DNA of 47,244 nucleotides from Sulfolobaceae archaeon (GCA_026627305.1 JAPNVD010000026.1:1-47244); one strand, 5' to 3'; shown: positions 17,055 through 26,345, numbered from the stretch's first letter. Translations and numbers: made by a program. The notes: a model not told the origin generated them from the sequence alone.

Positions 17055-18323
17055 TTAGCCCCACCTCTTCATCATTGATTCGTAATTCGTTAGATCCAAT
17101 AGTCCATGTCCGCTTAGATTGAACACTATTACTTCCTTTTCGTTCTGATTTCTAGCCCTTATAGCCTCATCTATTACTGCCTTTATAGCATGAGAAGATT
17201 CAGGGGCTGGTACTATACCCTGCGTCTGCATGAATAGTTTTGCTGCATAATATATCTCCTTCTCTGTATATTCTCTCCATTCTATAATACCTTCCTTAAT
17301 TAACAGGCTTAACGTGGGTGCAGCACCATGATACCTTAGACCTCCTGAGTAGATAGGTGGAGGTACATAATCCTTCCCTAAAGTTATCATTTTTATTAAG
17401 GGTAATAGCCCTGCACTATCAGGATAGTCATACTTGTATTCACCCCTACTGAACTTCGGAACCTCTTCAGAGCCCACTGCTATAAACCTCTTTCCTTTCT
17501 TATGGCCAATAAAGGGAAATGCGAAACCTCCAAAATTACTTCCACCGCCTACGCATCCTATTAATACATCTGGCTCTTCTCCCAATAGTTCTAGCTGTTT
17601 CATAGCTTCTAAACCAATAACGCTTTGATGCAGTATCACAACATCTAAGACGCTACCAACTAAATACTTATATCCGTGATCTAGAGCATACCTTATAGCT
17701 TCACTCATCGCAATTCCTAAAGACCCAGGATGATTTGGATTTTCAGTTAGGATTTTCTTCCCTATTTCAGTAACATCTGAGGGGCTAGGGAAAACGTCTG
17801 CACCGTAGAGTTGCATTATAGCCTTTCTCATCGGCTTTTGCTCATAACTAACCTTTACCATGAAGATTGTGGATTTCATGTTAAACATTGTAGCCGCTAA
17901 GGCAACAGCTGTTCCCCACTGTCCAGCTCCGGTTTCAGTTACAACATGTTCTATCCCTTCTTCATGTGAAAAATATGCCTGAGCTAAAGCGGTATTAATC
18001 TTGTGTGAACCTGTTGGTGTGGCTCCCTCGAACTTGAAATATATCTTAGCTGGAGTCTTGAGGTACTCCTCTAACCTTTTAGCCCTCATCAGTGGAGTTG
18101 GTCTCCCGATAGTAAGGTATCTATCCCTTAATTCCTCTGGTATTTTTATATACCTCTCAACTGTAAATTGTTGCCTTAGTACTTCCTTTGGCATTATAGT
18201 TCTTAACAGATCTATTCGTGAGAACTCTGCATCTGGTGGATCTCTTGGAGGGGGAAGGGGTTTAGGGAGATCCGGTATTATATTGTACCAAAAAGAAGGG
18301 AATATTTCATCGTTTTTTACCAT
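17055..18323 (-). CDS. trpB: Tryptophan synthase beta subunit, TrpB2 type
   Basis: A PLP enzyme making tryptophan from indole and serine. The PLP lysine is Lys108 in [12 protein letters not shown], substrate residues lie in [11 protein letters not shown], and the phosphate loop is [10 protein letters not shown]. The long N-terminus ([20 protein letters not shown]) and the [17 protein letters not shown] region identify the TrpB2 subgroup (about 420-450 residues; here 422) rather than TrpB1. No TrpB1 gene is in the window. As first gene of the operon it follows the promoter at 18362-18373. It sits 79 bases downstream of the copA stop on the same strand. Confidence 0.95.
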   Translation of the reverse strand: MVKNDEIFPSFWYNIIPDLPKPLPPPRDPPDAEFSRIDLLRTIMPKEVLRQQFTVERYIKIPEELRDRYLTIGRPTPLMRAKRLEEYLKTPAKIYFKFEGATPTGSHKINTALAQAYFSHEEGIEHVVTETGAGQWGTAVALAATMFNMKSTIFMVKVSYEQKPMRKAIMQLYGADVFPSPSDVTEIGKKILTENPNHPGSLGIAMSEAIRYALDHGYKYLVGSVLDVVILHQSVIGLEAMKQLELLGEEPDVLIGCVGGGSNFGGFAFPFIGHKKGKRFIAVGSEEVPKFSRGEYKYDYPDSAGLLPLIKMITLGKDYVPPPIYSGGLRYHGAAPTLSLLIKEGIIEWREYTEKEIYYAAKLFMQTQGIVPAPESSHAIKAVIDEAIRARNQNEKEVIVFNLSGHGLLDLTNYESMMKRWG

Positions 18324-18361
18324 TGGCTCATCAAAAGCACCTTATACTACATTAACAATAA

Positions 18362-18373
18362 CTTATATTTAAA
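18362..18373 (-). promoter_or_regulatory. Probable trp operon promoter
   Basis: On the minus strand a TTTAAATATAAG box is centred about 45 bases before the trpB ATG, which predicts a transcript with a leader of about 19 bases. That leader holds GATGAG just before the ATG as a weak ribosome site. A second TATA-like stretch (GTATAAGG) closer to the gene would instead give a leaderless message. There is no attenuator-like leader peptide. Confidence 0.45.
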
Positions 18374-18402
18374 TTTTGAGGTTAGAAAAAGGATTGCATA
18401 CG

Positions 18403-20643
18403 TTAAATTGGAACTAGTGACCATAAGCTCACTATAACGCTACTAAAGGCCATAGCTAGAGCAGCATATTCAGGAGGTAAATAAATTCTAGGATATAGAA
18501 CGCCAGCTGCTATGGGAACTAAAACAGCGTTATAACCAAAGGCCCATCCTAAATTCTCCTTTATCTTCCTTACTGCTAAGTTGGACTCCGAAAGCAATGT
18601 AAGTATGTCCTTTAAGTCCTTTATTATAACATCTCCAGCGTACTTAGCTAGCTCTGTACCATTAGACACTGCGATGCCAACAAACGCCTCTTTTATAGCT
18701 TCAGCATCGTTTATACCATCACCTATAAATGCGACTTTATATCCCTCACTCTTAAGCCTCTTCACTAACTCTACTTTGTCGTTTGGGGTCAATCCCTTAA
18801 ACACCTCTATACCTAATCTTTTTCCAACTTCATCAGCGTATTTGCTCGAATCGCCAGTAGCCATTATCACCCTTATTTTCCTCTTCTTTAGCTCAGAAAT
18901 TACGTAAAACGCGTCCTCCTTAATCCTGTCCTCAATATTGATTATTGCACCTGGCTTACCATCAATACACGCAAGCACATCTCCGCTTTCATTAACGTTC
19001 CAATCACAATTATTTTTCACAAAGCTCTCCTTGCCAACGATCACATCATGACCATTAACATTTGCATATATTCCCTCTCCTGGAAACTCTTCAAAGCTAC
19101 TAACCTTCAAGTCCGACCTTTCAAAAGCTCTAGCTATAGGATGATTACTCTTACTTTCAGCAGCTGATACCAACTTCATTGCACCCTCTTGATATTCCTT
19201 ATAATCCTTTATCTTGAAAGTCCCTTCTGTCAATGTGCCTGTCTTATCGAACACTATGGTATCCACAAGCCTAAATCTTTCAAAAACGTCACCGTTCCTT
19301 ATTATGATACCTCTTTTAACTGCGTTATTAACTCTAACTAACACGGCCATAGGAGAAGCTAATCCTAGAGCACATGGACATGCTGCAGCTAAAACTGCTA
19401 CTGAAAATAACATCGAGGAGATTGGTGAGTAGCCTAGAATGAAATGCCAAACTATAAATGTCAATATGGCTACCGTAATTATTACGGGTACAAAAACCTC
19501 CGAGACCTTATCCACTAATGATTGGATAGAAACCCTAGCGGAATATGCCTCCCTAACCAATTTTTCTACCTGTGAAATATAAGACCTCTCTGAAGGCCTC
19601 GTCACATAAACTTCGAGATAGCCGTTCACCAGTACACTACCTGCGAGCACAGGATCTCCTTTCTTCTTAAGCACTGGAGTACTCTCTCCTGTAAATATGC
19701 TCTCGTTTACCTCTCCTTTCCCATCCTCAACTACACCATCGGCAGAGATCTCTTCTCCACTTTTCACTACGACTATATCACCTACTTTTAATGAACTAAC
19801 ATCTACCATCTCTCCATCCTTTAACCTAGCCTTTGATGGCTTATAGCTAGTTAGGAATGAAGACACCCTAGCCTTTATATATGCCTCGACAGTCTTCCCT
19901 ACTAAGACAAACGTTATAAGTAGTGCTGAAGCGTCAAAAAATGTCTGAAGGTGTTCAAACAAGAAATACACGCTGGAGAACCACATAATGTTGGAGGCGA
20001 GGGAGACCAACACATCCATGTTTGTCGTAGCGTTCTTTAACGCAATATATGCCCCCTTATGATATCTTAACCCAGAATAGAACTGTACAGGAACGCTAAA
20101 TATCATGGAAAGGATTGGAAGTCTGAGAACTGCAAAAATTACCACAAAGGGCGTGAATATAGCACCAACGATTAATTTCCTTAGAAGATCCCTGTACTCC
20201 ATTTTTACAAGATCTTCATGCGTTAAGTTCTGCGATATTGGCTGTGCATTAAATCCTATCTCTTTACCTAAAGTCACTGCATCGATTTGTAATGGATTGA
20301 ACTCCACAGTGATAGTACCTAATGCTGGATTTGACTTGTAATCAACTACACCATCTAGTTCCTCTAACCTTTTCTCTATTTGTGGAAAAGTTTCAGGATT
20401 TGCCGAGACCTTAAAGGTAACCTTCTCAGTTAGCACATCGTAGCCAGCGCTTCTTACTGCTTTTACTAAATCCTTCAACTTAACGTTAGTGTGCTCAACC
20501 TTAGCTAGTCCAGATGCTAAATTGACTTGTGCCTGGATAACGCCATTCACTGATTTTAAGGATTTAGTAACGGTGTTCACACAAGTAGCACAGTGCATTC
20601 CAATTATCTTCAGTTGTTCTTCCTTCTTGATTCTAAGGCTCAT
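18403..20643 (-). CDS. copA: Copper-exporting P1B-type ATPase
   Basis: A membrane pump of 746 residues that exports Cu(I) using ATP. The first heavy-metal domain has GMHCATC (Cys18, Cys21). A second ferredoxin-like domain (about 75-135) has lost the CxxC. Eight membrane helices carry the ion-binding CPC (422-424). The actuator has TGES (318-321), the phosphorylation site is Asp466 in DKTGTLTEG, the nucleotide domain has the SNHP motif, and the hinge is GDGINDAEA. The CPC and HMA type fit Cu(I)/Ag(I). The start ATG overlaps the stop of the small YHS gene as ATGA, as in the Sulfolobus copMA arrangement. Confidence 0.95.
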   Translation of the reverse strand: MSLRIKKEEQLKIIGMHCATCVNTVTKSLKSVNGVIQAQVNLASGLAKVEHTNVKLKDLVKAVRSAGYDVLTEKVTFKVSANPETFPQIEKRLEELDGVVDYKSNPALGTITVEFNPLQIDAVTLGKEIGFNAQPISQNLTHEDLVKMEYRDLLRKLIVGAIFTPFVVIFAVLRLPILSMIFSVPVQFYSGLRYHKGAYIALKNATTNMDVLVSLASNIMWFSSVYFLFEHLQTFFDASALLITFVLVGKTVEAYIKARVSSFLTSYKPSKARLKDGEMVDVSSLKVGDIVVVKSGEEISADGVVEDGKGEVNESIFTGESTPVLKKKGDPVLAGSVLVNGYLEVYVTRPSERSYISQVEKLVREAYSARVSIQSLVDKVSEVFVPVIITVAILTFIVWHFILGYSPISSMLFSVAVLAAACPCALGLASPMAVLVRVNNAVKRGIIIRNGDVFERFRLVDTIVFDKTGTLTEGTFKIKDYKEYQEGAMKLVSAAESKSNHPIARAFERSDLKVSSFEEFPGEGIYANVNGHDVIVGKESFVKNNCDWNVNESGDVLACIDGKPGAIINIEDRIKEDAFYVISELKKRKIRVIMATGDSSKYADEVGKRLGIEVFKGLTPNDKVELVKRLKSEGYKVAFIGDGINDAEAIKEAFVGIAVSNGTELAKYAGDVIIKDLKDILTLLSESNLAVRKIKENLGWAFGYNAVLVPIAAGVLYPRIYLPPEYAALAMAFSSVIVSLWSLVPI

Positions 20644-20807
20644 TTAGGCATTCCCTTAGGGCCTTCTCTTAAATATAACTCAGGATCCTTCCTAAAAGCG
20701 TCCATACACTGTTGAGAGCAGAACCTATAAACCTTACCCTTATACATAACCTTATACTGTGTATTTTCATCGACTTCCATACCACATACTGGATCTATAT
20801 ACTTCAT
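20640..20807 (-). CDS. copM: Small YHS/TRASH-type copper-binding protein in front of copA
   Basis: This 55-residue ORF was read directly from the minus strand. It starts MKYIDPVCGMEVDE and contains VYRFCSQQCMDAFRKDPELY, which is the YHS domain pattern DPVCGM...YKGKxYxFCSxxCxxxFxxxPxxY. Cysteines at positions 8, 30 and 34 would bind a metal. In S. solfataricus a small copper chaperone gene (copM) lies directly before copA, so the position supports a copper chaperone role. The TGA overlaps the copA ATG (ATGA), implying coupled translation. A TATA-like CTTATTAT lies about 25 bases before the start. The symbol is by analogy. Confidence 0.85.
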   Translation of the reverse strand: MKYIDPVCGMEVDENTQYKVMYKGKVYRFCSQQCMDAFRKDPELYLREGPKGMPK

Positions 20808-20917
20808 AAGTGCTAATCTTGTTCAAGTAAATAATAAGTTTTATTATGAAAATTTATAACAATATTTAAGTAGTTAGCAGTAAACTTCTTTTAACTTCAA
20901 TATGAAATATTTAACCT

Positions 20918-21361
20918 ATGACTAAAATTTCTGAAATTGTAAAGGATACTATTAGCTTACTCCTTTTCGAGCACGCAATCCTTAGAGTAAGATTACCTCT
21001 ACTCTTAAAGTTGAAGGAAGATGATTTATGGAAGGAATTTGAGCTTTTACATAACTTTATAGTAAACTCACACGCCAGAGTAGAGGATGTCGTTGTATTC
21101 CCTTTAATTAAACAGGAGATCGTAAAACCATATGCTAATGATCACCTACTAATTAAGAATTATGGTGATGGTATCCTGAAGGAAAAGAGAAAGGATTGGG
21201 TTGAGAGGTATGTGAAAATAGTCCTAGATCATAATAAGGGGGAGGAAATTAACGTATTTCCTTCTTTAAAAGAAAATATTGAACTAGAACCTTCTATAAA
21301 GCTTATTAAAGAATTTGGTAACGAAAAATACTACTATATTACTGGCTTAGAGCTCCCTTAA
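20918..21361 (+). CDS. Hemerythrin-like (HHE) protein
   Basis: A 147-residue, all-helical protein with the spacing of hemerythrin HHE domains. His19 is in LLFEHAILR, His45 in LLHNF, His52 and Glu56 in SHARVEDVVVFP, His76 in NDHLLI, and His105 with Glu109/110 in LDHNKGEEINVFP. Such four-helix bundles bind a di-iron centre and handle oxygen, nitric oxide or iron. The two VFP segments after the ligands are typical of this family. It lies divergently next to the copM-copA pair and convergent with the DUF3834 gene (15-base overlap at the 3' ends). Its biological role is unknown. Confidence 0.78.
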   Translation: MTKISEIVKDTISLLLFEHAILRVRLPLLLKLKEDDLWKEFELLHNFIVNSHARVEDVVVFPLIKQEIVKPYANDHLLIKNYGDGILKEKRKDWVERYVKIVLDHNKGEEINVFPSLKENIELEPSIKLIKEFGNEKYYYITGLELP

Positions 21362-22012
21362 GACTTCCTTTACTAGCCTTTGAAAATCGCTGTAATCATC
21401 TAACTTCTCGACAGTCAGTTCTGCGTTTTTAATTATACCCAACACAAAGTTCTTAGGTATTTTTATTGGTAAAGTTGACACGATTTTTTCAGCACTTCCT
21501 TCAGGGTCCTCTTTCATTTTGTCTAACCCTTCCCTATAAGCCTGAACTATTCCATCCTCTTCATTTTTGTTTATTATACTTATACCACAACTAGCTGGCA
21601 TTTTTATTCCATGTTCTACCAAAATATCTTCAAAAGGTATTCCATAACCGAAAGCTGAGGAGATCGTTATACTCTTAACCCTGCCCTCTTTTAGCATGTT
21701 CATTAATGATTGCCAATCATCCGCATACTCTATACCACCTTTAATTCCTTTCAATTTAAATAGCCCTCGAGTTAGTATATCGGCAGCGCTGCCTTTCCTC
21801 CAAACTCCAACTAGGTCGCTAAAATTAGGATAGACAGTCATTATCTTCCTTAGAGCACAATAATCTACCCTTATATCTCTTTTTATTAACGATGTTATCG
21901 AATCAGCCACAGCATCAACGTTTCCCACTTCTTCTTTACCGAACTGAAGTTCTACTTTTCCAGAGACTATGAAGGCATAAGATACAGGCCCAGGCGCAGC
22001 TTGTACTTTCAT
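21347..22012 (-). CDS. DUF3834-type protein, solute-binding-like fold without signal peptide
   Basis: The 221-residue protein resembles the Sulfolobales DUF3834 family, which has been noted as related to solute-binding proteins. It starts MKVQAAPGPVSYAFIVSGKVEL and has no hydrophobic signal, so it should be cytoplasmic. A type II binding-protein look is supported by alternating strands and helices (SITSLIKR, WRKGSAADILTRGLF, SITISSAFGYGIPFEDILVEHGIKMP, AYREGLDKM). It could bind a small ligand or act like an NMT1-type enzyme; no catalytic site is evident. A perfect 23-bp palindrome lies between its TATA box and its ATG, so it is probably tightly regulated. Confidence 0.7.
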   Translation of the reverse strand: MKVQAAPGPVSYAFIVSGKVELQFGKEEVGNVDAVADSITSLIKRDIRVDYCALRKIMTVYPNFSDLVGVWRKGSAADILTRGLFKLKGIKGGIEYADDWQSLMNMLKEGRVKSITISSAFGYGIPFEDILVEHGIKMPASCGISIINKNEEDGIVQAYREGLDKMKEDPEGSAEKIVSTLPIKIPKNFVLGIIKNAELTVEKLDDYSDFQRLVKEVLREL

Positions 22013-22017
22013 AGTAA

Positions 22018-22040
22018 TATAGGTAACAAAGTTACCTATA
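22018..22040. promoter_or_regulatory. Perfect 10-3-10 palindrome, probable operator of the DUF3834 gene
   Basis: TATAGGTAAC-AAA-GTTACCTATA is a perfect inverted repeat that ends 5 bases before the ATG at 22012 and touches the A/T box at 22038-22046 (TTTTTATA on the minus strand). A repressor bound here would cover the transcription start. The divergent MFS gene starts 66 bases away. Confidence 0.6.
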
Positions 22041-22105
22041 AAAATTTTTCGTATCCAAAATGTCTAAGTATAGTTTTTTAAATAAAAATTAAAAAGAGTA
22101 GATAT

Positions 22106-23296
22106 ATGGATAACAATAAAAGGCAATTAATTTATATTACAATAATAATCGTTTTACTTACGCTCTCTATTAGAGCATCTAACAATATGATAATGACTAC
22201 AATACCGCTTGTGGCTAAATATGATCTTAAGTTTAGCGAAACTCTAGTAGGGCTGATATCCGCTACTATAGCGTTCTTCACATTCATAGCAAGTGGTCTA
22301 ATAAACTCTAGGTTGCATGTTAGCCTTAGAAGAAAAGTATTTATCGCATCTAATGTGGGCTTTGCGATATTGATGCCTCTTTTCTATTTATCTAATCTAA
22401 TAACAATCTGGTTGATCTCAGCGTTAACGGGATTTGTTTTAGGTTTCATCATGCCTAATATAATAACATCTGCAGGCTTAGTTGAGGATAGAAGAGCCAG
22501 AGAAAGACTATTATCAATATATACCTTAGCGTTAAGCATCAGTCTCGTTATAGGACCTGCTATAGAGTCCTTGATATTGAAGTACTTTAGCCTTAGAGAG
22601 GTGTTTCTCTTCTTTACCCCATTTGGACTACTAAGTGTAGCACTATCACCATTTATAAGGTTCCCATCAAATGAAGATAGAACCTCAAATCACATCACTA
22701 ACGTTTGGAGCAATAATGGATTTAAGGTTGCAGTATTTAATATATTATCTTATAATGTACCATTTGCATTTATACTAACATTTGGAGGAATTTATGCCAA
22801 AGATCAATTTAACGCTTCATATTCCTTAATTACATCGTTATTCGCATTATTCTTTACAACCTCTCTTTTAGCAAGGCTTTTTCTCTCAATTAAACCCGTT
22901 GAAAGGATATGGCATGGTGTATTATTCTCTATCGCTATGAGCATTATAGGTTTAACCTTAATGCTGTTCTCGAGGAACATACTAATTTACGCGTTAGCAT
23001 TAATAATCTTAGGCTTCCCACATGGTCTCACTTATCCCTTCTCTATAATATCTATAAGTAGGACTTTTAAGCCTCAGGAGAGGAATGCAGCCAACAGCAT
23101 GTTCTTTTCAATAATGATGCTTATAGGAGTTGTAACGCCTTTTGTAACAGGCTTTATCGTTGATGAAATAGGTATAAGAACTACGTTCGGGCTTCTGATA
23201 CCAGTAATCTTACTAATGTTAGTCCTTATCGGCAAATACGTTAAATATGTAGATAACATAGAGCCTAAGATTTCACAGACCAAAGTTAATACTTAA
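22106..23296 (+). CDS. MFS transporter (drug/metabolite type)
   Basis: A 396-residue carrier with about 12 hydrophobic helices. It has the pattern of MFS exporters: FSETLVGLISATIAFFTFIASGLINSRLHVSLRRKVF covers helix 2 and the basic loop 2-3, and TGFVLGFIMPNIITSAGLV follows as helix 4. The second half has LGFPHGLTYPFSIISISRTF and a final GVVTPFVTGFIVDEIGIRTTF. The substrate is unknown. A TTTTTTAAATA box is centred 27 bases before the ATG, so it looks leaderless. The flavin reductase gene follows 42 bases after its stop. Confidence 0.82.
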   Translation: MDNNKRQLIYITIIIVLLTLSIRASNNMIMTTIPLVAKYDLKFSETLVGLISATIAFFTFIASGLINSRLHVSLRRKVFIASNVGFAILMPLFYLSNLITIWLISALTGFVLGFIMPNIITSAGLVEDRRARERLLSIYTLALSISLVIGPAIESLILKYFSLREVFLFFTPFGLLSVALSPFIRFPSNEDRTSNHITNVWSNNGFKVAVFNILSYNVPFAFILTFGGIYAKDQFNASYSLITSLFALFFTTSLLARLFLSIKPVERIWHGVLFSIAMSIIGLTLMLFSRNILIYALALIILGFPHGLTYPFSIISISRTFKPQERNAANSMFFSIMMLIGVVTPFVTGFIVDEIGIRTTFGLLIPVILLMLVLIGKYVKYVDNIEPKISQTKVNT

Positions 23297-23338
23297 ATAA
23301 AGATAACAATTTTTACATTAAAAGCGTTGTAGATATTT

Positions 23339-23806
23339 ATGGTTGAAAACATCATAAAAACAATAATGAGAAAATTCCCAAACGGTGTAGCTATAGCAAC
23401 CACTTCGTGGAAAGATACACTATTTGGAATGACTGTGAACACTTTTAATTCTCTATCCCTTAATCCCCCATTGATCTACTTCGTTGCAGATAAAACTGTA
23501 AGTAACGATATACCATTTAGAGAAAGTGACTATTTTGCAATAAACCTAGTTGACAATGTTCAAATCCTAGATCTATTTGCTAGGGAGAAAAATATAGAGG
23601 AAAGGTTCAGAAAGGTCAAGTTTAGAAGGGGGATAGGGAATATACCAATTTTAGAAGAATCTTATGCGTATTTTGAGGCACAGCTATATGACGTGGTAGA
23701 TGAAGGTGATCATGCAATAATAGTAGGAAAGGTGTTAAGCGGGACGTTAATAAGAGAGCCTAAACCAGTTGTATACTATGATAGAGGATATCATTTTATA
23801 ATTTAA
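23339..23806 (+). CDS. Flavin reductase-like (FMN-binding split barrel) protein
   Basis: A 155-residue protein of the flavin reductase domain family, which supplies reduced FMN/FAD to two-component monooxygenases. Seen are FPNGVAIATTSW near the N-terminus, GMTVNTFNSLSLNPPLIYFV (the flavin-binding TxxSF-like stretch), SDYFAINLV and GDHAIIVGKVLSG, the family signature close to the C-terminus. Both length and order are normal. No monooxygenase is adjacent, so its partner is elsewhere or it acts alone. Its TAA overlaps the stop codon of the convergent gene. Confidence 0.85.
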   Translation: MVENIIKTIMRKFPNGVAIATTSWKDTLFGMTVNTFNSLSLNPPLIYFVADKTVSNDIPFRESDYFAINLVDNVQILDLFAREKNIEERFRKVKFRRGIGNIPILEESYAYFEAQLYDVVDEGDHAIIVGKVLSGTLIREPKPVVYYDRGYHFII

Positions 23807-24504
23807 CCACTAGAGCTAACACTAATTTCTGCCTTATCAGCTACCTCCAGAGCCTTAAACACAGCATCTAACCCTTTCTTTATTTCTCTTTCATCAATGT
23901 ATTTAGCATATACTATATCACCCTCGTCAATGACTATAGCAAAATAAGCTGAAGAACTACTGCCAGTTACAATAGTAGTTTTCTTAGCTGATTTCGCCTC
24001 ATTAATTACAGATGCTAGGTTAACCTTAGTACGTTTAGGAGGCTCCCTTGAAGTAATGTTAATTATATAATCTATTGAAGGTTTCATGTGATCGTTCCAA
24101 ATATGATAAAAGAAATCCTTTAAGTTAATGTTTCCTAATAATATCTTTGCTAGCGATCCTTTTACTTTTACATCCCAACCAAATTTAACGATTGAGGATA
24201 CTTCTCCCAGAATAAAATCCATATAAAATGTAAACTCACAATCCTTCATCGTACAGAAGCTTTCATATTTTATGTTAGAAGGTGGATAAAATATACGTTT
24301 CAAATTTGTTTGATACAGTTCAACCTTCTCCCTAAGTTCTACATCTTTAGGATGAGATAATGAAATTGTAATAACATAATTATCGTCATCAATTACCTTA
24401 TCTATAAGTATGTGCCCAGTAGATGCCAAAGTATAAAAGGGATTAGAAACCACAGGAAATAATTGTAATTTAGATGATCTCACATTAAATGAAACTTCTG
24501 ACAC
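23803..24504 (-). CDS. Uncharacterised protein, possible PATAN-like C-terminal domain
   Basis: I do not recognise this 233-residue protein. It has no signal or membrane segments. The N-terminal half is strand-rich with two cysteines close together (FCTMKDCEF, possible redox or metal pair). The C-terminal part (SSAYFAIVIDEGDIVYAKYIDE...ALEVADKAEISVSS) vaguely resembles PATAN/DUF4388-like domains that respond to signals, but this is only a shape impression. The start is GTG at 24504, with a TTTTTTAAAC box centred 26 bases upstream. The gene is convergent with the flavin reductase gene and both stops overlap. The 234-base gap upstream (24505-24738) contains only A/T-rich promoter-like sequence. 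Confidence 0.7.
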   Translation of the reverse strand: MSEVSFNVRSSKLQLFPVVSNPFYTLASTGHILIDKVIDDDNYVITISLSHPKDVELREKVELYQTNLKRIFYPPSNIKYESFCTMKDCEFTFYMDFILGEVSSIVKFGWDVKVKGSLAKILLGNINLKDFFYHIWNDHMKPSIDYIINITSREPPKRTKVNLASVINEAKSAKKTTIVTGSSSSAYFAIVIDEGDIVYAKYIDEREIKKGLDAVFKALEVADKAEISVSSSG

Positions 24505-24738
24505 AAAAGATATGTTAATTTAAAGTTTAAAAAATGTACTAGCGTAGTCAATATCAAATTTACTCTATATTTAACATTAAAGAATACTCGAGAATCTATC
24601 AACTTCTGAATAAAATTCTACACACCTTTGAATGAAAGTTTAAAAATTATCCTATTGTGTTTATATCATAATATGTTATGTATAAGCATGAGGAAAATAT
24701 ATTTAAGCATAAATTACTAAGATATAAGTAGACTCAAG

Positions 24739-25725
24739 ATGACCTTTAACATCCAGCAAAGAATTTCAGTAGCATATTACGTGATAGCTTATTCACTAAC
24801 CGCCTTCTCATTACTTAACTTCTCTTTCTTCCTAAAATTTGTCAACTATAGCCCAATAGATTACTCCATATTGCTCGGAATACCATTCGTTGGAAGGATG
24901 CTAACTCCAATATTATACCCAATAAGTGTTAGACAATTAGGTATGGCAAGGGTATTATCTATCTCAACTGCAATTTCCGGACTCATAAGCGTAGCTGAAG
25001 AGTTTACTGTAGAAAACTTTCCAGTAGTTCTGATAGAGAGGTTTATAATAGGTGTTATGTTTGGACTTTCATTATCATCAGCTGTTGAACTGGCTTCATT
25101 CGAAAGGAGTAAAACAATAACTGGACTAACGCTCTCAGGGTGGGCTATTGGCTTCCTAATAGCAGCGTTATCTTATGAGATTTTAGGAAAATGGATGTTA
25201 CTTACTGGCATATTAGCCATCCCTATGATTTTCATAAAGGGTAGAAGGTATGGCATAAATACCTTTAGCAAGATAAATCTAGCGTTCTCTCTTAAAGGAT
25301 TTATCATGTCTTTCTTAGCTTTTGAACCAGCATATGCATTAACCCTAGTACCCTTAATGATAAATGACTCCTTTGAGGAATCTATAATTGCTTATAGCAT
25401 AGCCATAATAGCGTATATTATATTACCCAAGGTAGAGAGCTACTTTAAAGAACTAGTAATCGCTATTGGAGTTTTAGGCGCAATAAGTTTTCTAACGTTA
25501 TCTGTACCAATAATTTCTATATTTACAGCACTGGGTTTAGGTTTCATATCGATAATACCTAGCATTGCATATAAGAAAGGAATAAGCCCTAGAGATCTAG
25601 GGCCTAGTATGAACTTAGCCTCTATAGGTGGGTTAATATTTCCAACAGTTATTGAAATAGCCCATCCAAATCTAACTGCCTCAATATTAACTATTGCCTT
25701 AATGCTCATCTTAGCCTCATTTTAA
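24739..25725 (+). CDS. Short MFS-like membrane protein
   Basis: The 328-residue protein has about ten hydrophobic helices, fewer than the usual twelve. Helices 2-4 contain GIPFVGRMLTPILYPISVRQLGMARVLSIS, an MFS-like loop with basic residues, and ERFIIGVMFGLSLSSAVELASFERSKT resembles MFS helix 4-5. The second half is shorter and lacks a clear loop motif. It may be a degenerate or divergent MFS carrier. The 3' end overlaps the convergent peptidase gene by 4 bases. Substrate and direction are unknown. Confidence 0.7.
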   Translation: MTFNIQQRISVAYYVIAYSLTAFSLLNFSFFLKFVNYSPIDYSILLGIPFVGRMLTPILYPISVRQLGMARVLSISTAISGLISVAEEFTVENFPVVLIERFIIGVMFGLSLSSAVELASFERSKTITGLTLSGWAIGFLIAALSYEILGKWMLLTGILAIPMIFIKGRRYGINTFSKINLAFSLKGFIMSFLAFEPAYALTLVPLMINDSFEESIIAYSIAIIAYIILPKVESYFKELVIAIGVLGAISFLTLSVPIISIFTALGLGFISIIPSIAYKKGISPRDLGPSMNLASIGGLIFPTVIEIAHPNLTASILTIALMLILASF

Positions 25726-26270
25726 CCTGTTATGGCCTTTATTCTTAAACTAGCTGAAGGATGAGTTGAAAATATGCTTGCCTTTTCATCCCCGTATTTT
25801 AGGATTAGAGAAATTAAAACATCTTTACCAACGTATTTGGTAGCGAATTTGTCTGCATCTAATTCCATCTTTCTTAAAAGGTATCTCTGGAAGGGAATTA
25901 TAGCTAAGGTTATCAGAAACGCCCCTACCACCAACCCTTCGGTGAATAGATAAAATGTTGTTAATACTGTTAGAAAGATAAGAATGAAGGAATAAATAGT
26001 ATGTCCCCTTTTAATGTGCCCATATTCGTGCATTATAATAGCCCTCTTCTCACAATCACTCAAGTTCAACACTCCAGTTGATATTATAATAAAATTCTTG
26101 ACAAGAAATGGTATGAACATGCTATATGCGTTTACAATATCAGAATTATAAACTCTAACCTCAACGCCATTTATGCGTTCCACAATTCTAGTCTTTTTAT
26201 AGATTGTTAATACGAATAAGTTATATAAGAGGATAAATATTGCAGAGAGTAGCATGAAACTAATATTCAT
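25722..26270 (-). CDS. Small M48-type membrane metallopeptidase
   Basis: The 182-residue protein has an N-terminal membrane helix (about 5-24), then a catalytic part with the zinc motif HEYGH (His81, Glu82, His85), then two helices (about 92-126), and the third zinc ligand region MELDADKFA (Glu136, Asp140), as in M48/HtpX/Ste24 peptidases. It is shorter than HtpX (about 290-320) and so is a minimal version of the fold. Residues VNAYSM and STGVLNL before the motif fit the HtpX/M48 pattern. It likely cleaves membrane or misfolded proteins at the cytoplasmic membrane. Confidence 0.85.
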   Translation of the reverse strand: MNISFMLLSAIFILLYNLFVLTIYKKTRIVERINGVEVRVYNSDIVNAYSMFIPFLVKNFIIISTGVLNLSDCEKRAIIMHEYGHIKRGHTIYSFILIFLTVLTTFYLFTEGLVVGAFLITLAIIPFQRYLLRKMELDADKFATKYVGKDVLISLILKYGDEKASIFSTHPSASLRIKAITG

Positions 26271-26345
26271 ATGCTAAGATAGTACGGTATTACTATATGT
26301 TAATGCTTTTAATCAGTTGAAAAGTCTATCTAGATACTTTTGGTG

